A stretch of DNA of 41,347 nt from Acinetobacter sp. HY1485 (GTDB taxonomy: Bacteria > Pseudomonadota > Gammaproteobacteria > Pseudomonadales > Moraxellaceae), in contig NZ_JANKZG010000013.1 in assembly GCF_027568475.1 (NCBI RefSeq), forward strand, positions 1-41,347, in the 5' to 3' direction. The notes beneath the pieces were generated by a model that had not been told where the DNA came from, ran no database searches, and worked only from the letters and a program-made list of their open reading frames with translations. This document shows, one piece after another, positions 6,412 through 14,553 of this stretch; the first letter of the stretch is position 1, and the number at the start of each line of letters is the position of its first letter. The position numbers and the translations under genes are program-made.

Positions 6412-6591
6412 TTAAAGACTTGCTTGTTTCAAAATGCTTTTGACAGTGTTAAGCGGTAAATCCTTTTTGGGGTGAGGTATTGTTACTCGTCCTTTTTTTG
6501 TGGGATGTTTAAACTGATGATGACTTCCCCTCACTGCAACTTCGTACCAACCGTCTGCTTGAATCATTTTGATTAACTCACGACTTTGCAT
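6412..6591 (-). CDS. hicA: HicA mRNA interferase toxin
   Basis: This 59-residue toxin was found by reading the minus strand. It begins MQSRELIKMIQADGW and carries GSHHQFKHP, with the catalytic His in the GSH motif, then KGRVTIPHPKKDLPLNTVKSILKQA. These are textbook HicA features of the double-stranded-RNA-binding-like fold. AAGGA lies just upstream of the ATG at 6591. HicA cleaves mRNA when HicB is lost. Gene order is toxin first, as is usual for hicAB. The locus is between cos and the portal gene, an accessory spot in P2-like phages. Confidence 0.93.
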   Translation of the reverse strand: MQSRELIKMIQADGWYEVAVRGSHHQFKHPTKKGRVTIPHPKKDLPLNTVKSILKQASL

Positions 6592-6622
6592 ATTCCTTGC
6601 TCTTGATTGTATAAGGTTATTA

Positions 6623-6661
6623 TAACCCTAGAGTTATAATAAGTCAATACCTCTAGGGTTA
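6623..6661. promoter_or_regulatory. HicAB operator/promoter inverted repeat
   Basis: TAACCCTAGAG (6623-6633) and CTCTAGGGTTA (6651-6661) are perfect 11-bp inverted arms separated by 17 bp containing TTATAAT-like sequence. They lie 32 bp upstream of hicA, where the HicB ribbon-helix-helix domain would repress. The outer arm touches the stop of the neighbouring 326-aa gene, so the same hairpin could end that transcript. Confidence 0.7.
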
Positions 6662-7642
6662 TTATTTATTATATAAAAATGATGCGTAAAACTTTTTATA
6701 TGATTGTGAAATCACATTTTGGTTATATGTTTCTAGTAAAGATTCTTCATTTTTATATTTTAAAATTTTTATAGAAGTTCTAAGCTTTTCAAATACTTCT
6801 ATAGGAATATTTAATTCGTCAAGAGGAACTTTGAGAAGCTCTGCTATATTTTGTAAGGTTTTGGGTATGCAATTAAAAATAATAAATGCATTTTTAGTTA
6901 CATTGAAAGTGTAATTTACTACATTTTCTTTGTCAGAAAGAGCGATGTAGCTTCTATCAGATAATAGGCATGATGGATCATCATAAACTGATAAAAAAAT
7001 ATGTATAATATTTTTCTCATTATCGAAAAAATTAGAAGCTATTTTTTCTAAAAAAGAGTAGTTTGCAGTTTGCGGACCTTTAAAAGGTACAACCATATAA
7101 AAAATAATTTTCAGCCATTTTTTATACGTAATTGAATTGATATTCAAATTAGATAAAATTTTTGTATCAACATTAATTTTATCAATTTTCTGAAAGATTT
7201 CTAGTAAATTTTCTTCTGTTGGAAAATAACTACAAAATGAACCAAAAGTATTTACTGTTTTTTCAATACAAAAAGGATTGCGTATACTATTCATTAATTT
7301 TGCACAGAGAAAATCTAATAAAAAATGTTGCTCTAACTCTGAACTATCAAGAAGTTTATGACTCAAAGTTTCTATTTTAGACTCTAATTCACTAAAAAAA
7401 CTTTCAAAATTATCTCTTGTACCATTTTCAAAAACTTCTAAAGTATATAAGTCATTAAAACTTAGATTATTAGTAATTTTTACTCCCTGTTGATTAGTGA
7501 GTTTAAATTCTTGATGTGATTGATCAAGTATTTCAAATTCATAGATTCGTCTTTTGGGTTTTGGAACGCTGTTATCTATACAGTTTAATTTTTGTTCTAC
7601 TTGGGCGATATAGTGTTGATTTCGAGTTTTATTATTAAACAT
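6662..7642 (-). CDS. Unrecognised 326-aa cargo protein (possibly DUF4238-like)
   Basis: This soluble, AT-rich gene has an N-terminus (RNQHYIAQ, then YEFEILDQ and a later FNDLYTLE near an acidic segment) that weakly recalls DUF4238 proteins, which open with a QHYVPQ-type motif and have a similar order of short blocks. That match is by eye and uncertain. The start codon immediately follows the portal stop (TAAATG), so it is coupled to the P-Q late transcript. Its place between portal and cos matches the P2 tin/old interval, where phage-exclusion genes accumulate. A defence role is a hypothesis only. Confidence 0.55.
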   Translation of the reverse strand: MFNNKTRNQHYIAQVEQKLNCIDNSVPKPKRRIYEFEILDQSHQEFKLTNQQGVKITNNLSFNDLYTLEVFENGTRDNFESFFSELESKIETLSHKLLDSSELEQHFLLDFLCAKLMNSIRNPFCIEKTVNTFGSFCSYFPTEENLLEIFQKIDKINVDTKILSNLNINSITYKKWLKIIFYMVVPFKGPQTANYSFLEKIASNFFDNEKNIIHIFLSVYDDPSCLLSDRSYIALSDKENVVNYTFNVTKNAFIIFNCIPKTLQNIAELLKVPLDELNIPIEVFEKLRTSIKILKYKNEESLLETYNQNVISQSYKKFYASFLYNK

Positions 7643-8698
7643 TTAATCCAAGCTCTTTAATTCATATTTTTTAAATTTTATCACTTCTTCGCCTGCCCAA
7701 TCATTAATTTGCATAATGCGTGATTGTAGCGGTTGGATCTCGTTTTGATAGAATACTTCGGCTGCATCTTTAATTGAACCAAAGCCCCCTGTATTTTGTG
7801 GTACAATTCCCATCAATTGTGGTGGTATGCGAAGTGCTGCCAAAATATCATCTCGTGAAATATTTTTAATACTTGCAAAATCATCTTTGGCTGCAATTTC
7901 AGAAATAGGAATAATTTGAACCCCATCTTTTTTGCCATTGGGTGAGTGTAAAAATACATTTCTGAAGTTACCAGGCCCTTTACTGCTACGCAGGGCAGAA
8001 CGTAATGATGAGACATCATTTGCATCTAAATTTGGGTCATTTACATACATCAAATAGCCTGCATGTGAGCCATTATTATAGTATTTTCTACGGAATAAAG
8101 TTGCCGACTCGTTGAGCCATGCGCTTTGTAGCGTTGCCACATATTCAGGTACACCATAAATTTCTTGGTCGATGTCGGTTTCCCGAATATGACAAATACT
8201 GCCTTGTGCAAACGTCCATTCTTCAAAACCTTCATCACCGTTATAAAGCATAATAAAAGTACCATCACGCCCTACACGCATTGACTTTGCAAGTGCAGGC
8301 TTATACTCCAATGTACTGCCCAAGCGAGATTGACGTTTTTCAACGTAGGCATTACCACACCAAATAAAATCAAGGGCAATTTGTTCAAAGGCTTTGCGTG
8401 AGAGATGAGGATGTGGCACAAATAAATTGGCTAAAAAATTACGTTTAAAAATAATGCCACTGCTTAAATAAGGCGTGGCTTTGCACGATTTAGATAAACC
8501 ATTCACGCTGACTTGTGGCTCGTACCATCGTCCATTCCAGTAGCACTCTAAATAGTTAGAAAGGTCATGCCCATCAAGTACAGGCGTGGGTTCGCCAAAC
8601 GTGAATGCTTCATGTCCTCCACCCTCATTTCTTGTCGAAAAAAGGCTATTTTCTAAAAGATTTTGGGCTTTACCCAATAACATTGTTTTTAAACTCAT
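7643..8698 (-). CDS. Q: Portal protein (P2 gpQ family)
   Basis: This 351-residue protein (P2 gpQ is 344) forms the dodecameric head vertex through which DNA is packaged and leaves. Recognisable blocks are PTPVLDGHDLSNYLECYWNG near the start, the central FIWCGNAYVEKRQSRLG, GVPEYVATLQSAWLNESATLFRRKYYNNGSH, and the C-terminal RIPPQLMGIVPQNTGGFGS. It is transcribed leftward and overlaps the terminase gene by 4 bp (ATGA), as in P2. The start at 8698 gives MSLKTMLLG. Confidence 0.95.
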   Translation of the reverse strand: MSLKTMLLGKAQNLLENSLFSTRNEGGGHEAFTFGEPTPVLDGHDLSNYLECYWNGRWYEPQVSVNGLSKSCKATPYLSSGIIFKRNFLANLFVPHPHLSRKAFEQIALDFIWCGNAYVEKRQSRLGSTLEYKPALAKSMRVGRDGTFIMLYNGDEGFEEWTFAQGSICHIRETDIDQEIYGVPEYVATLQSAWLNESATLFRRKYYNNGSHAGYLMYVNDPNLDANDVSSLRSALRSSKGPGNFRNVFLHSPNGKKDGVQIIPISEIAAKDDFASIKNISRDDILAALRIPPQLMGIVPQNTGGFGSIKDAAEVFYQNEIQPLQSRIMQINDWAGEEVIKFKKYELKSLD

Positions 8699-10464
8699 GC
8701 GTAAATTTCCAAAGTTGATTTTTTATTTATGTCTTGTCCGTGTAGTGGCTCATTGGCAAGTGCATGCATGAGTGCCCAAGCAAGGTCGGCATGTCCTGTT
8801 TCTTCTGAGCGAGTTGCCACATACGTTACTTTTTTCTGACTTGCAGTCAGGGTTTTCTTAATGCTCATGAGCGAGTGGGCTAAATCAGTTGCGCCTGCAT
8901 CAAACTCTAAGCGGTCTTTACGGATCACGTCTGATGCCTTCATCACAAGGTAGGCTTTAACTTCGGGCGAATAGCTATACTCGGTGAGTGTTGGGAAGAA
9001 TTGACGTACTAATTCTGCAACGCCTGCCCCCATTCCTGTATTGTCTACACCGATATAAGTCACGTTATAGGTTTGAGTGAGTTGCTTAATAAATTGGGCT
9101 TGTTGTGCAAAATCATCACCCTTGAGTTGATGACGTTCCAAAACTCTAAATTTGCCATTGGGTTGATCAGGTGGTGCAAGCACGATAATGCCTGCACTGT
9201 CGCCACTTAACGCAGGGTCGTAGCCAATCCAAACTGCTTTATTGCCAAACGGACGCTGATGAAAGTGCTTAAAATCGTCTTTCCACACTTCCCAAGAATC
9301 CACCATACAAGGTTGAAGCATATCCAATGGGAATACCGATGCCCCATCATCAATAAATTCACACATCAACAAGTTAGAAAATTCTTCTGCTGAATATTCA
9401 AATTTTAGTTCTTCAATATCAAATAAATCACAACCGCCATTTTCAGCATCTAAAATAGTGACAATTTGTCGCCACATTTTGTCCGAACATTGACGACCAT
9501 GTTGTAAGGCTTCATGGCTAATATCGAGTTTGATTTGTTGGTCTTTGGGTCTGCGTTTGTTATAGCGTTCACCTGTCCAAAATTCATAGGCTTGGTGTGC
9601 CATAGTCGATGGGGTAGAAAAATACGTTTTACGCCATTTCTTATGTAGTGCCATTGCCGATGCGACTTTATTTAGGTCATTAAAACCATGTGTCCAAAAG
9701 AACTCATCAAAGTAAAAGTTGCCATGATGCCCCTGTGCTGTTTTGGCATTAGTCCCTAAAAAGGTAAGGCTTGCCCCATTGGATAAAATGATAGGATCGC
9801 CTGTGAGTTCTACACCGCAGGCTTCATTGGCAAAGGCTTGAATATAACCTTTAAAAATGTGGGCTTGGGCTTTAGATGCCGATAAAAAGATTTGATTACG
9901 CCCTGTTTCCACTGCATCGACTAAGGCTTCACGAGCAAAATACCACGTTGCGCCAATTTGACGGCTTTTTAAAATCACTCGTGTCCGTTGATCGCCTGCT
10001 CTGTACCAAGTGCGTTGATAATCAAACATTTCTGCTTCAAACAAACTAATCAGTTGCTCGGTTTGTTCTTCATCAAAATGATTGGATTTGGCTTTTTTCT
10101 TGATCGCACGTTGTTGCAGATTTGGGTTTAAGTCACTTTCAGAACCACCCTCACGATATTTTTCAATCCGAGCAAAGCGTTCATATTGACGCATCAATAA
10201 ATCAATTTCTTTAAGATCACCACTGGTCTTTTTGTTTTTTAAGATGAGTGTTGCTAATTTAATAACAAGAGCTTCTTCAATCCGATTCTCAGGTTTTTCT
10301 TCTTCCCATTTTTCTCGTGTTTTCCATGAGCTGATGGTGCGCTCTTTTTCGCCTGTGGCTTCAGCAATATCCACCACTTTCCACCCAAGCCAATATAAAA
10401 ACTTTGCTTTTAGGCGGTTATCTAAAATTAAAGAGAGGTTAGCAATGGGGGATAAATCATTCAT
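8695..10464 (-). CDS. P: Terminase large subunit (P2 gpP family)
   Basis: This 589-residue packaging motor (P2 gpP is 590) has an N-terminal helix-turn-helix at about residues 28-50 (VVDIAEATGEKERTISSWK). The ATPase has a Walker A-like SRQIGATW near 167-174 and Walker B NFYFDEFFW with Asp253/Glu254. The nuclease domain begins at about 412 with IGYDPALSGDSAG. It should cut at cos and pump DNA into the prohead. It is divergent from the scaffold gene, with a shared late-promoter palindrome between them. Confidence 0.96.
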   Translation of the reverse strand: MNDLSPIANLSLILDNRLKAKFLYWLGWKVVDIAEATGEKERTISSWKTREKWEEEKPENRIEEALVIKLATLILKNKKTSGDLKEIDLLMRQYERFARIEKYREGGSESDLNPNLQQRAIKKKAKSNHFDEEQTEQLISLFEAEMFDYQRTWYRAGDQRTRVILKSRQIGATWYFAREALVDAVETGRNQIFLSASKAQAHIFKGYIQAFANEACGVELTGDPIILSNGASLTFLGTNAKTAQGHHGNFYFDEFFWTHGFNDLNKVASAMALHKKWRKTYFSTPSTMAHQAYEFWTGERYNKRRPKDQQIKLDISHEALQHGRQCSDKMWRQIVTILDAENGGCDLFDIEELKFEYSAEEFSNLLMCEFIDDGASVFPLDMLQPCMVDSWEVWKDDFKHFHQRPFGNKAVWIGYDPALSGDSAGIIVLAPPDQPNGKFRVLERHQLKGDDFAQQAQFIKQLTQTYNVTYIGVDNTGMGAGVAELVRQFFPTLTEYSYSPEVKAYLVMKASDVIRKDRLEFDAGATDLAHSLMSIKKTLTASQKKVTYVATRSEETGHADLAWALMHALANEPLHGQDINKKSTLEIYA

Positions 10465-10523
10465 AGCGACACGAATTAAAAAAGTTATCGCAAGATTGGC
10501 AGTTTAAATGTGATTTATCAGCC

Positions 10524-10560
10524 ACAAAAAGTTTTTAAAGTCACTTTAAAAACTTTTTGT
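10524..10560. promoter_or_regulatory. Late-promoter palindrome between P and O (putative Ogr site)
   Basis: The core AGTTTTTAAA-N2-CAC-TTTAAAAACT (10530-10554) is extended here to near-perfect 16-17 bp arms. The same core occurs before V (17193-17217) and before FI (23838-23862), and nowhere else that I found. In P2 the Ogr-dependent late promoters lie at these same places, with an Ogr dyad centred at about -55. The centre at 10542 is about 79 bp from both divergent starts, so one site could serve P and O. A possible -10 for O is TATTAT at 10577. Confidence 0.65.
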
Positions 10561-10620
10561 CGTTGCACGATATGCCTATTATTCTTCATTCTGCATCTAA
10601 TTTATTTTTAGGTGTTTGTT

Positions 10621-11418
10621 ATGAACGAAAAAGCAAAAACAAAATGGTTCTGTATTGCCGTTGCAGGGGCAACCACTGATGGGCGTGTCATTGATTCTAC
10701 ATGGATTCAAGAAATGGCAGCTAATTATGATCCAAAAGTATATACAGCAGGGGTAAATTGCGAACATATTAAAGGCGCACATCCCGAAAGCTCGTTTGGG
10801 TCATACGGTAATGTTTTAGCGTTAAAAACAGAAAATGTAACCATCAATGGTCAAGAAAAGCCTGCGTTATACGCTCAGATTAAACCCAATGACAATTTAG
10901 TGAAACTGACTAAAGCAGGACAAAAACTCTTTACCTCAATGGAGGTGAGTCCGAAATTTTCAGATACAGATCAAGCCTATTTAATCGGTTTAGCGGTGAC
11001 CGATAACCCTGCATCGCTTGGTACTGAAATGTTGCAGTTTGCAGCAGGGGCAACAGTCAACCCACTGACGCATAAAAAACAACACCCTGGCAATTTATTT
11101 AGTGCTGCATCGGAAACTAAAATCGAAATTGAAGAGGATAAAGCCTCTGTTTTAGATAAGGTTAAGGCACTGTTTACTAAACAGGATACAAAACAAAGCC
11201 ACAGCTTTGCACAACAAGAACAAGCCATTGTAGAAGTGGCAACCGAAACCCAAAAAGTCGGGCAGTCTATTGAAGCACTCGAAACAAAATTCAACACGCT
11301 TGAAAACGATTATAACGAGCTAAAAGAAAAGTTAGATCACACACCAAGCACCCCTACACGTCCCCAATCAGAAAACACCAATTTTAGCCAAGAAAATGTT
11401 CATGGCGTAGATTGCTAA
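10621..11418 (+). CDS. O: Capsid scaffolding protein/protease (P2 gpO family)
   Basis: This 265-residue protein (P2 gpO is 284) has an N-terminal serine protease domain and a C-terminal helical scaffold. Catalytic residues line up with P2: Asp20 (ATTDGRV), His49 (NCEHIKG) and Ser106 (LFTSMEVSP). The C-terminal coiled coil, from about residue 200 on, guides capsid assembly and is removed during maturation. ATG 10621 with AGG eight bases upstream is preferred over an in-frame GTG at 10612. It heads the rightward head operon. Confidence 0.95.
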   Translation: MNEKAKTKWFCIAVAGATTDGRVIDSTWIQEMAANYDPKVYTAGVNCEHIKGAHPESSFGSYGNVLALKTENVTINGQEKPALYAQIKPNDNLVKLTKAGQKLFTSMEVSPKFSDTDQAYLIGLAVTDNPASLGTEMLQFAAGATVNPLTHKKQHPGNLFSAASETKIEIEEDKASVLDKVKALFTKQDTKQSHSFAQQEQAIVEVATETQKVGQSIEALETKFNTLENDYNELKEKLDHTPSTPTRPQSENTNFSQENVHGVDC

Positions 11419-11432
11419 AAGAGAATATAACA

Positions 11433-12443
11433 ATGCGTTTTAACACTCGTCAAACCTTTACTGCCTGCATGGTGGCACTTGCCACACTGAATAAAGTAGA
11501 TGCGGTAGAGCATAAATTTGCTGTTGATCCAAGTGTTCAACAAACCCTTGAAACTAAGATTCAGTTATCATCTGAATTTTTAAAGAAAATTAATATTAAT
11601 TTAGTTGATGAGCAATCAGGTTCAGCCGTTGGGCTTGGTATTTCACGTCCAATTGCTTCACGTACCAATACAGGCGAAAAAGAGCGTCAAGCTATTGATC
11701 CATCACAAATGGATGAGCGTACTTATTTTTGCCGTAAAACTAACTTTGATACGGCTATTGCCTATGCCAAGTTAGATCAATGGGCAAAATTTAAAGATTT
11801 TTACAAACGCTTTAGTGCTGAAATCCAAAAGCGTCAAGCCTTAGACCGTATCATGATTGGTTTTAATGGCACATCTTATGCTCAAAATACCGATATTGTT
11901 GCCAATCCAAAACTGCAAGATGTAAATAAAGGATGGTTGCAAAAACAACGTGAAGAAAATGCGTCTCGTGTAATGAGTGACCTAGATAGTACAGGTAAAG
12001 TCAAAGTCGGTAAAAATGGTCATTTTGCCAATTTAGATGCATTGGTGATGAACATCACCGATGAAATGATTGATGAAGTCCATCAAGACAACCCTGATTT
12101 GGTGGTGATCTGTAACCGTAAATTACAGGCAGATAAATATTTCCCATTGGTCAATCAGACCCAACCCAATAGCGAAAAATTAGCAGCCGATTTAATTATT
12201 AGCCAAAAACGTATGGGGAATTTACCTGTATATGCTGCACCGTTCTTCCCTGAAGGAACATTAATTGTAACGACCTTTGCCAACTTGTCGATTTATGTGC
12301 AAGAAGGCGCACGTCGTCGTATGGTAATTGACAATCCAAAACGTGACCAAATCGAAAACTACGAGTCATCAAATGAAGACTATTTCATTGAAGACTTAGG
12401 TCTGATGGCAATGGTAGAAAACATTGAGGTGACGGATGCGTAA
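11433..12443 (+). CDS. N: Major capsid protein (P2 gpN family)
   Basis: This 336-residue protein (P2 gpN is 357) keeps the family blocks: MRFNTRQTF at the start, VDPSVQQTLE, SRPIASRTNTG, GFNGTSYAQNTD, LQDVNKGWLQKQR, NPDLVVICNRKLQADKYFP and RMGNLPVYAAPFFPEG. ATG 11433 has AGAGA upstream, and the longer frame from 11412 adds nothing family-like. The C-terminus is shorter than in P2. It forms the T=7-type shell after processing by gpO. The next gene overlaps it by 8 bp. Confidence 0.96.
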   Translation: MRFNTRQTFTACMVALATLNKVDAVEHKFAVDPSVQQTLETKIQLSSEFLKKININLVDEQSGSAVGLGISRPIASRTNTGEKERQAIDPSQMDERTYFCRKTNFDTAIAYAKLDQWAKFKDFYKRFSAEIQKRQALDRIMIGFNGTSYAQNTDIVANPKLQDVNKGWLQKQREENASRVMSDLDSTGKVKVGKNGHFANLDALVMNITDEMIDEVHQDNPDLVVICNRKLQADKYFPLVNQTQPNSEKLAADLIISQKRMGNLPVYAAPFFPEGTLIVTTFANLSIYVQEGARRRMVIDNPKRDQIENYESSNEDYFIEDLGLMAMVENIEVTDA

Positions 12444-13167
12444 TTTTGCTCGAGAGCATTATCAAAAGCATCAAGCGAAACAGGCAGCAAAACATGCTGC
12501 CGAGTTTGGCGAAATGCGACAGACCACACTGTATGAACAACTTTTAATGCAACTTAAACGTGATCAAAGTTTGTTAAAAGGCATCCAAGCCACCAGTGCC
12601 AAAATTGCAAAAAAACAAGAGCTGTTTATTCAGTACCAACCTTATGTAGATGGCATTTTGGAAACACAGCCAAACGTGCCTGATGAGGTCATTGGCAATA
12701 TGTTGGTTTGGACGGTGGACATGGGTTTATATGACTATGCCTTAAACCTGATGCAGTACATGCTACAAGCCAAGCTTAATACCCCTGATCAGTTTGAACG
12801 GACAGTGGCAACCTTTGTCTATGAACAAGTGGCAGAAACACAGCTTAAATTATTGAATGCAGAAGATGAAGATGAGCCATTTAATTTAAATGTGTTGGTG
12901 GATTTAGAAACGCTTTTACACAAAGTGGATCAGTTCCCTGAAAACGCATTTGATATGCCTGACCAAGTTAAAGCACGTTTTTATATGGCATTGGGTAAAG
13001 CTGAACTCAAAACAGCTCAAAGCACTACAGAAACACCACTGCCAATCGCTTTAAAGGCTCAAACCTATTTAGAGCAAGCGATTAAATTAGATGATCGCTG
13101 TCGTGGTAAAAACGACCTCAAAACTGCGACTAAGCTCGTGAACGATTTACAAGGCAATATGCCTTAA
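12436..13167 (+). CDS. M: Terminase small subunit (P2 gpM family)
   Basis: This 243-residue protein (P2 gpM is 247) recognises cos DNA and hands it to gpP. The N-terminus is basic and helical (ARAHYQKHQA-type, then LLMQLKRDQSLLKGIQATSAKIAKK), and the middle holds VIGNMLVWTVDMGLYDYALNLMQYML, typical of the family. The gene sits between capsid and head-completion genes as in P2, overlapping the capsid stop by 8 bp. A 100-bp untranslated gap follows, with a possible GC-rich stem but no reading frame. Confidence 0.93.
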   Translation: MRNFAREHYQKHQAKQAAKHAAEFGEMRQTTLYEQLLMQLKRDQSLLKGIQATSAKIAKKQELFIQYQPYVDGILETQPNVPDEVIGNMLVWTVDMGLYDYALNLMQYMLQAKLNTPDQFERTVATFVYEQVAETQLKLLNAEDEDEPFNLNVLVDLETLLHKVDQFPENAFDMPDQVKARFYMALGKAELKTAQSTTETPLPIALKAQTYLEQAIKLDDRCRGKNDLKTATKLVNDLQGNMP

Positions 13168-13267
13168 CAAGTGCCCTGCACCGCATGGGCGAACAATGGT
13201 CATGACCTTGCTTTTGATAAGCCAATGTCTTTACCAATGTTCCCACCCATGCACTTAGGAGTTTGAT

Positions 13268-13717
13268 ATGGGGTTGATTGCAAATGGTAGAGCAACACCA
13301 CAAGAACAGAAAATTAGTGCGAACGGTTTTTTCCCTGAAATTTCGGTGGATGAAATTCGGGATATTGTCAAAGTAGATGGCTCAGTGACAGATGCACGAG
13401 TTAAACAAACCATTTTTGAAGAAATTCTTGATGTGAACCGCTTACTTGCCTCATTGGTTCAACCCAATACCACTTTAGTCAAACAAGCCACGCAGTGGAT
13501 TGGTGAAAAATCAGATAAAGAAATTCTCTATTTTTCAGCGGTGAGCAATGGCGTTTCTGCAAAAGTATGCGAGAAGTATCGGGGCTATGACAGCACCAAT
13601 GCAGGCAATAAACGTGCAGAAGATCTTACCTCTACCATTGACGAATATAGACGCAACAAGCATTGGGCGATCCAACAACTTTTACAACAAAACCAAACAA
13701 CGGTTGAGCTGATATGA
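13268..13717 (+). CDS. L: Head completion/stabilisation protein (P2 gpL family)
   Basis: This 149-residue protein (P2 gpL is 169) plugs the filled head at the portal before tail joining. Residues 18-50 hold ANGFFPEISVDEIRDIVKVDGSVTDARVK, the conserved opening of the family, and about 95-110 hold VCEKYRGYDST. An AGGAG ribosome site lies 6 bases before the ATG. It overlaps the tail X gene by 4 bp (ATGA). Confidence 0.93.
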   Translation: MGLIANGRATPQEQKISANGFFPEISVDEIRDIVKVDGSVTDARVKQTIFEEILDVNRLLASLVQPNTTLVKQATQWIGEKSDKEILYFSAVSNGVSAKVCEKYRGYDSTNAGNKRAEDLTSTIDEYRRNKHWAIQQLLQQNQTTVELI

Positions 13718-13926
13718 GCCAAACCATTACAGCCATGCAAAACGACACCATTGATGCCATCTGTTGGCGACATTATGGACGCAGTGCAGGCGTAGTTGAA
13801 CAGGTACTCGAAGCCAATCCACAACTTGCAGAATGTGATGTGTTTTTACCGATGGGAATGGTAGTGGTTTTGCCTGACATCACATCACCTGAACAAGTAC
13901 AACAATCAATAAATTTATGGGACTAA
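13714..13926 (+). CDS. X: Tail protein X (P2 gpX family)
   Basis: This 70-residue protein (P2 gpX is 67) has a LysM-like fold: DTIDAICWRHYGRSAGVVEQVLEANP then LPMGMVVVLP. Members act near the tail tip or base in P2-like phages. It is coupled to L through a 4-bp overlap and followed 2 bp later by the first holin-like gene. Confidence 0.92.
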   Translation: MSQTITAMQNDTIDAICWRHYGRSAGVVEQVLEANPQLAECDVFLPMGMVVVLPDITSPEQVQQSINLWD

Positions 13927-13928
13927 TT

Positions 13929-14279
13929 ATGCCTGAGCCAATTACACCACTTGGTATTGCGACCAGTGCAGGCGTTTTATCACTTTTGCCATTTGTAAAT
14001 GGCGACTCACTTTTTGGAGCCGTTATTGGTGCAGCCTTTATTGCATTTTATAGCAAAGATTTAACGTATAAAAAACGCATCGGTGCATTCGTATTTTCAA
14101 CCGCAATCGGTTATTTACTTGCACCTGAATTGGTACATCGTACCTTCATCGACAGTCACTCTACTGCTTCTTTTACTGTTGCAGTCATGGCGATTGTCAT
14201 CTTACAAAAAATACTCGCATGGCTTGAAAGCGCAACCCTAGCAGACATTATCAACGCCTTGCGTGGTAAGGGGAAATAA
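13929..14279 (+). CDS. Holin-like membrane protein 1
   Basis: This is a 116-residue protein from ATG 13929 (MPEPITPLGIATS). An upstream in-frame start at 13917 lies inside X. Hydrophobic stretches at about residues 10-25, 29-42, 50-64 and 85-102 and a short charged C-terminal tail (NALRGKGK) fit a small phage holin. It lies directly before a second small membrane protein and the endolysin, where P2 has its holin Y and lysis genes. It and its neighbour may be a holin/antiholin pair; which is which cannot be told from sequence. Confidence 0.75.
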   Translation: MPEPITPLGIATSAGVLSLLPFVNGDSLFGAVIGAAFIAFYSKDLTYKKRIGAFVFSTAIGYLLAPELVHRTFIDSHSTASFTVAVMAIVILQKILAWLESATLADIINALRGKGK

Positions 14280-14280
14280 C

Positions 14281-14553
14281 GTGGAACACTTATTTGCATT
14301 CGTTGCGGTGTGCTGTTACTTCATTTCAGCCATTCGTATTTTATGTTTTGAAAATCATAACAGTAACCACCAACGCAAACATGAATTGTTAGCCATGATA
14401 TTGATGGCTTCCTTTATGGGGCAAAGCGTGAATATCTTGTTTTTAAAAGACCCTGTGACTGTTTGGGATGCCATTTTTGGCATGGTTTTGCTTGGAATTA
14501 TTTGGACAGCTAAAGGCAATGTGGCACAGCTATTTAAGGGGAAAAAGGCATGA
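14281..14553 (+). CDS. Holin-like membrane protein 2
   Basis: This is a 90-residue protein from GTG 14281, chosen because AAGGGGA lies 8 bases upstream and just past the preceding stop. It has three hydrophobic segments (about residues 2-20, 36-52 and 61-80) and a basic C-terminus (KGNVAQLFKGKKA), the layout of three-helix phage holins. It overlaps the endolysin start by 4 bp (ATGA), supporting a lysis role. No Rz/Rz1 spanin pair was found downstream. Confidence 0.75.
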   Translation: MEHLFAFVAVCCYFISAIRILCFENHNSNHQRKHELLAMILMASFMGQSVNILFLKDPVTVWDAIFGMVLLGIIWTAKGNVAQLFKGKKA

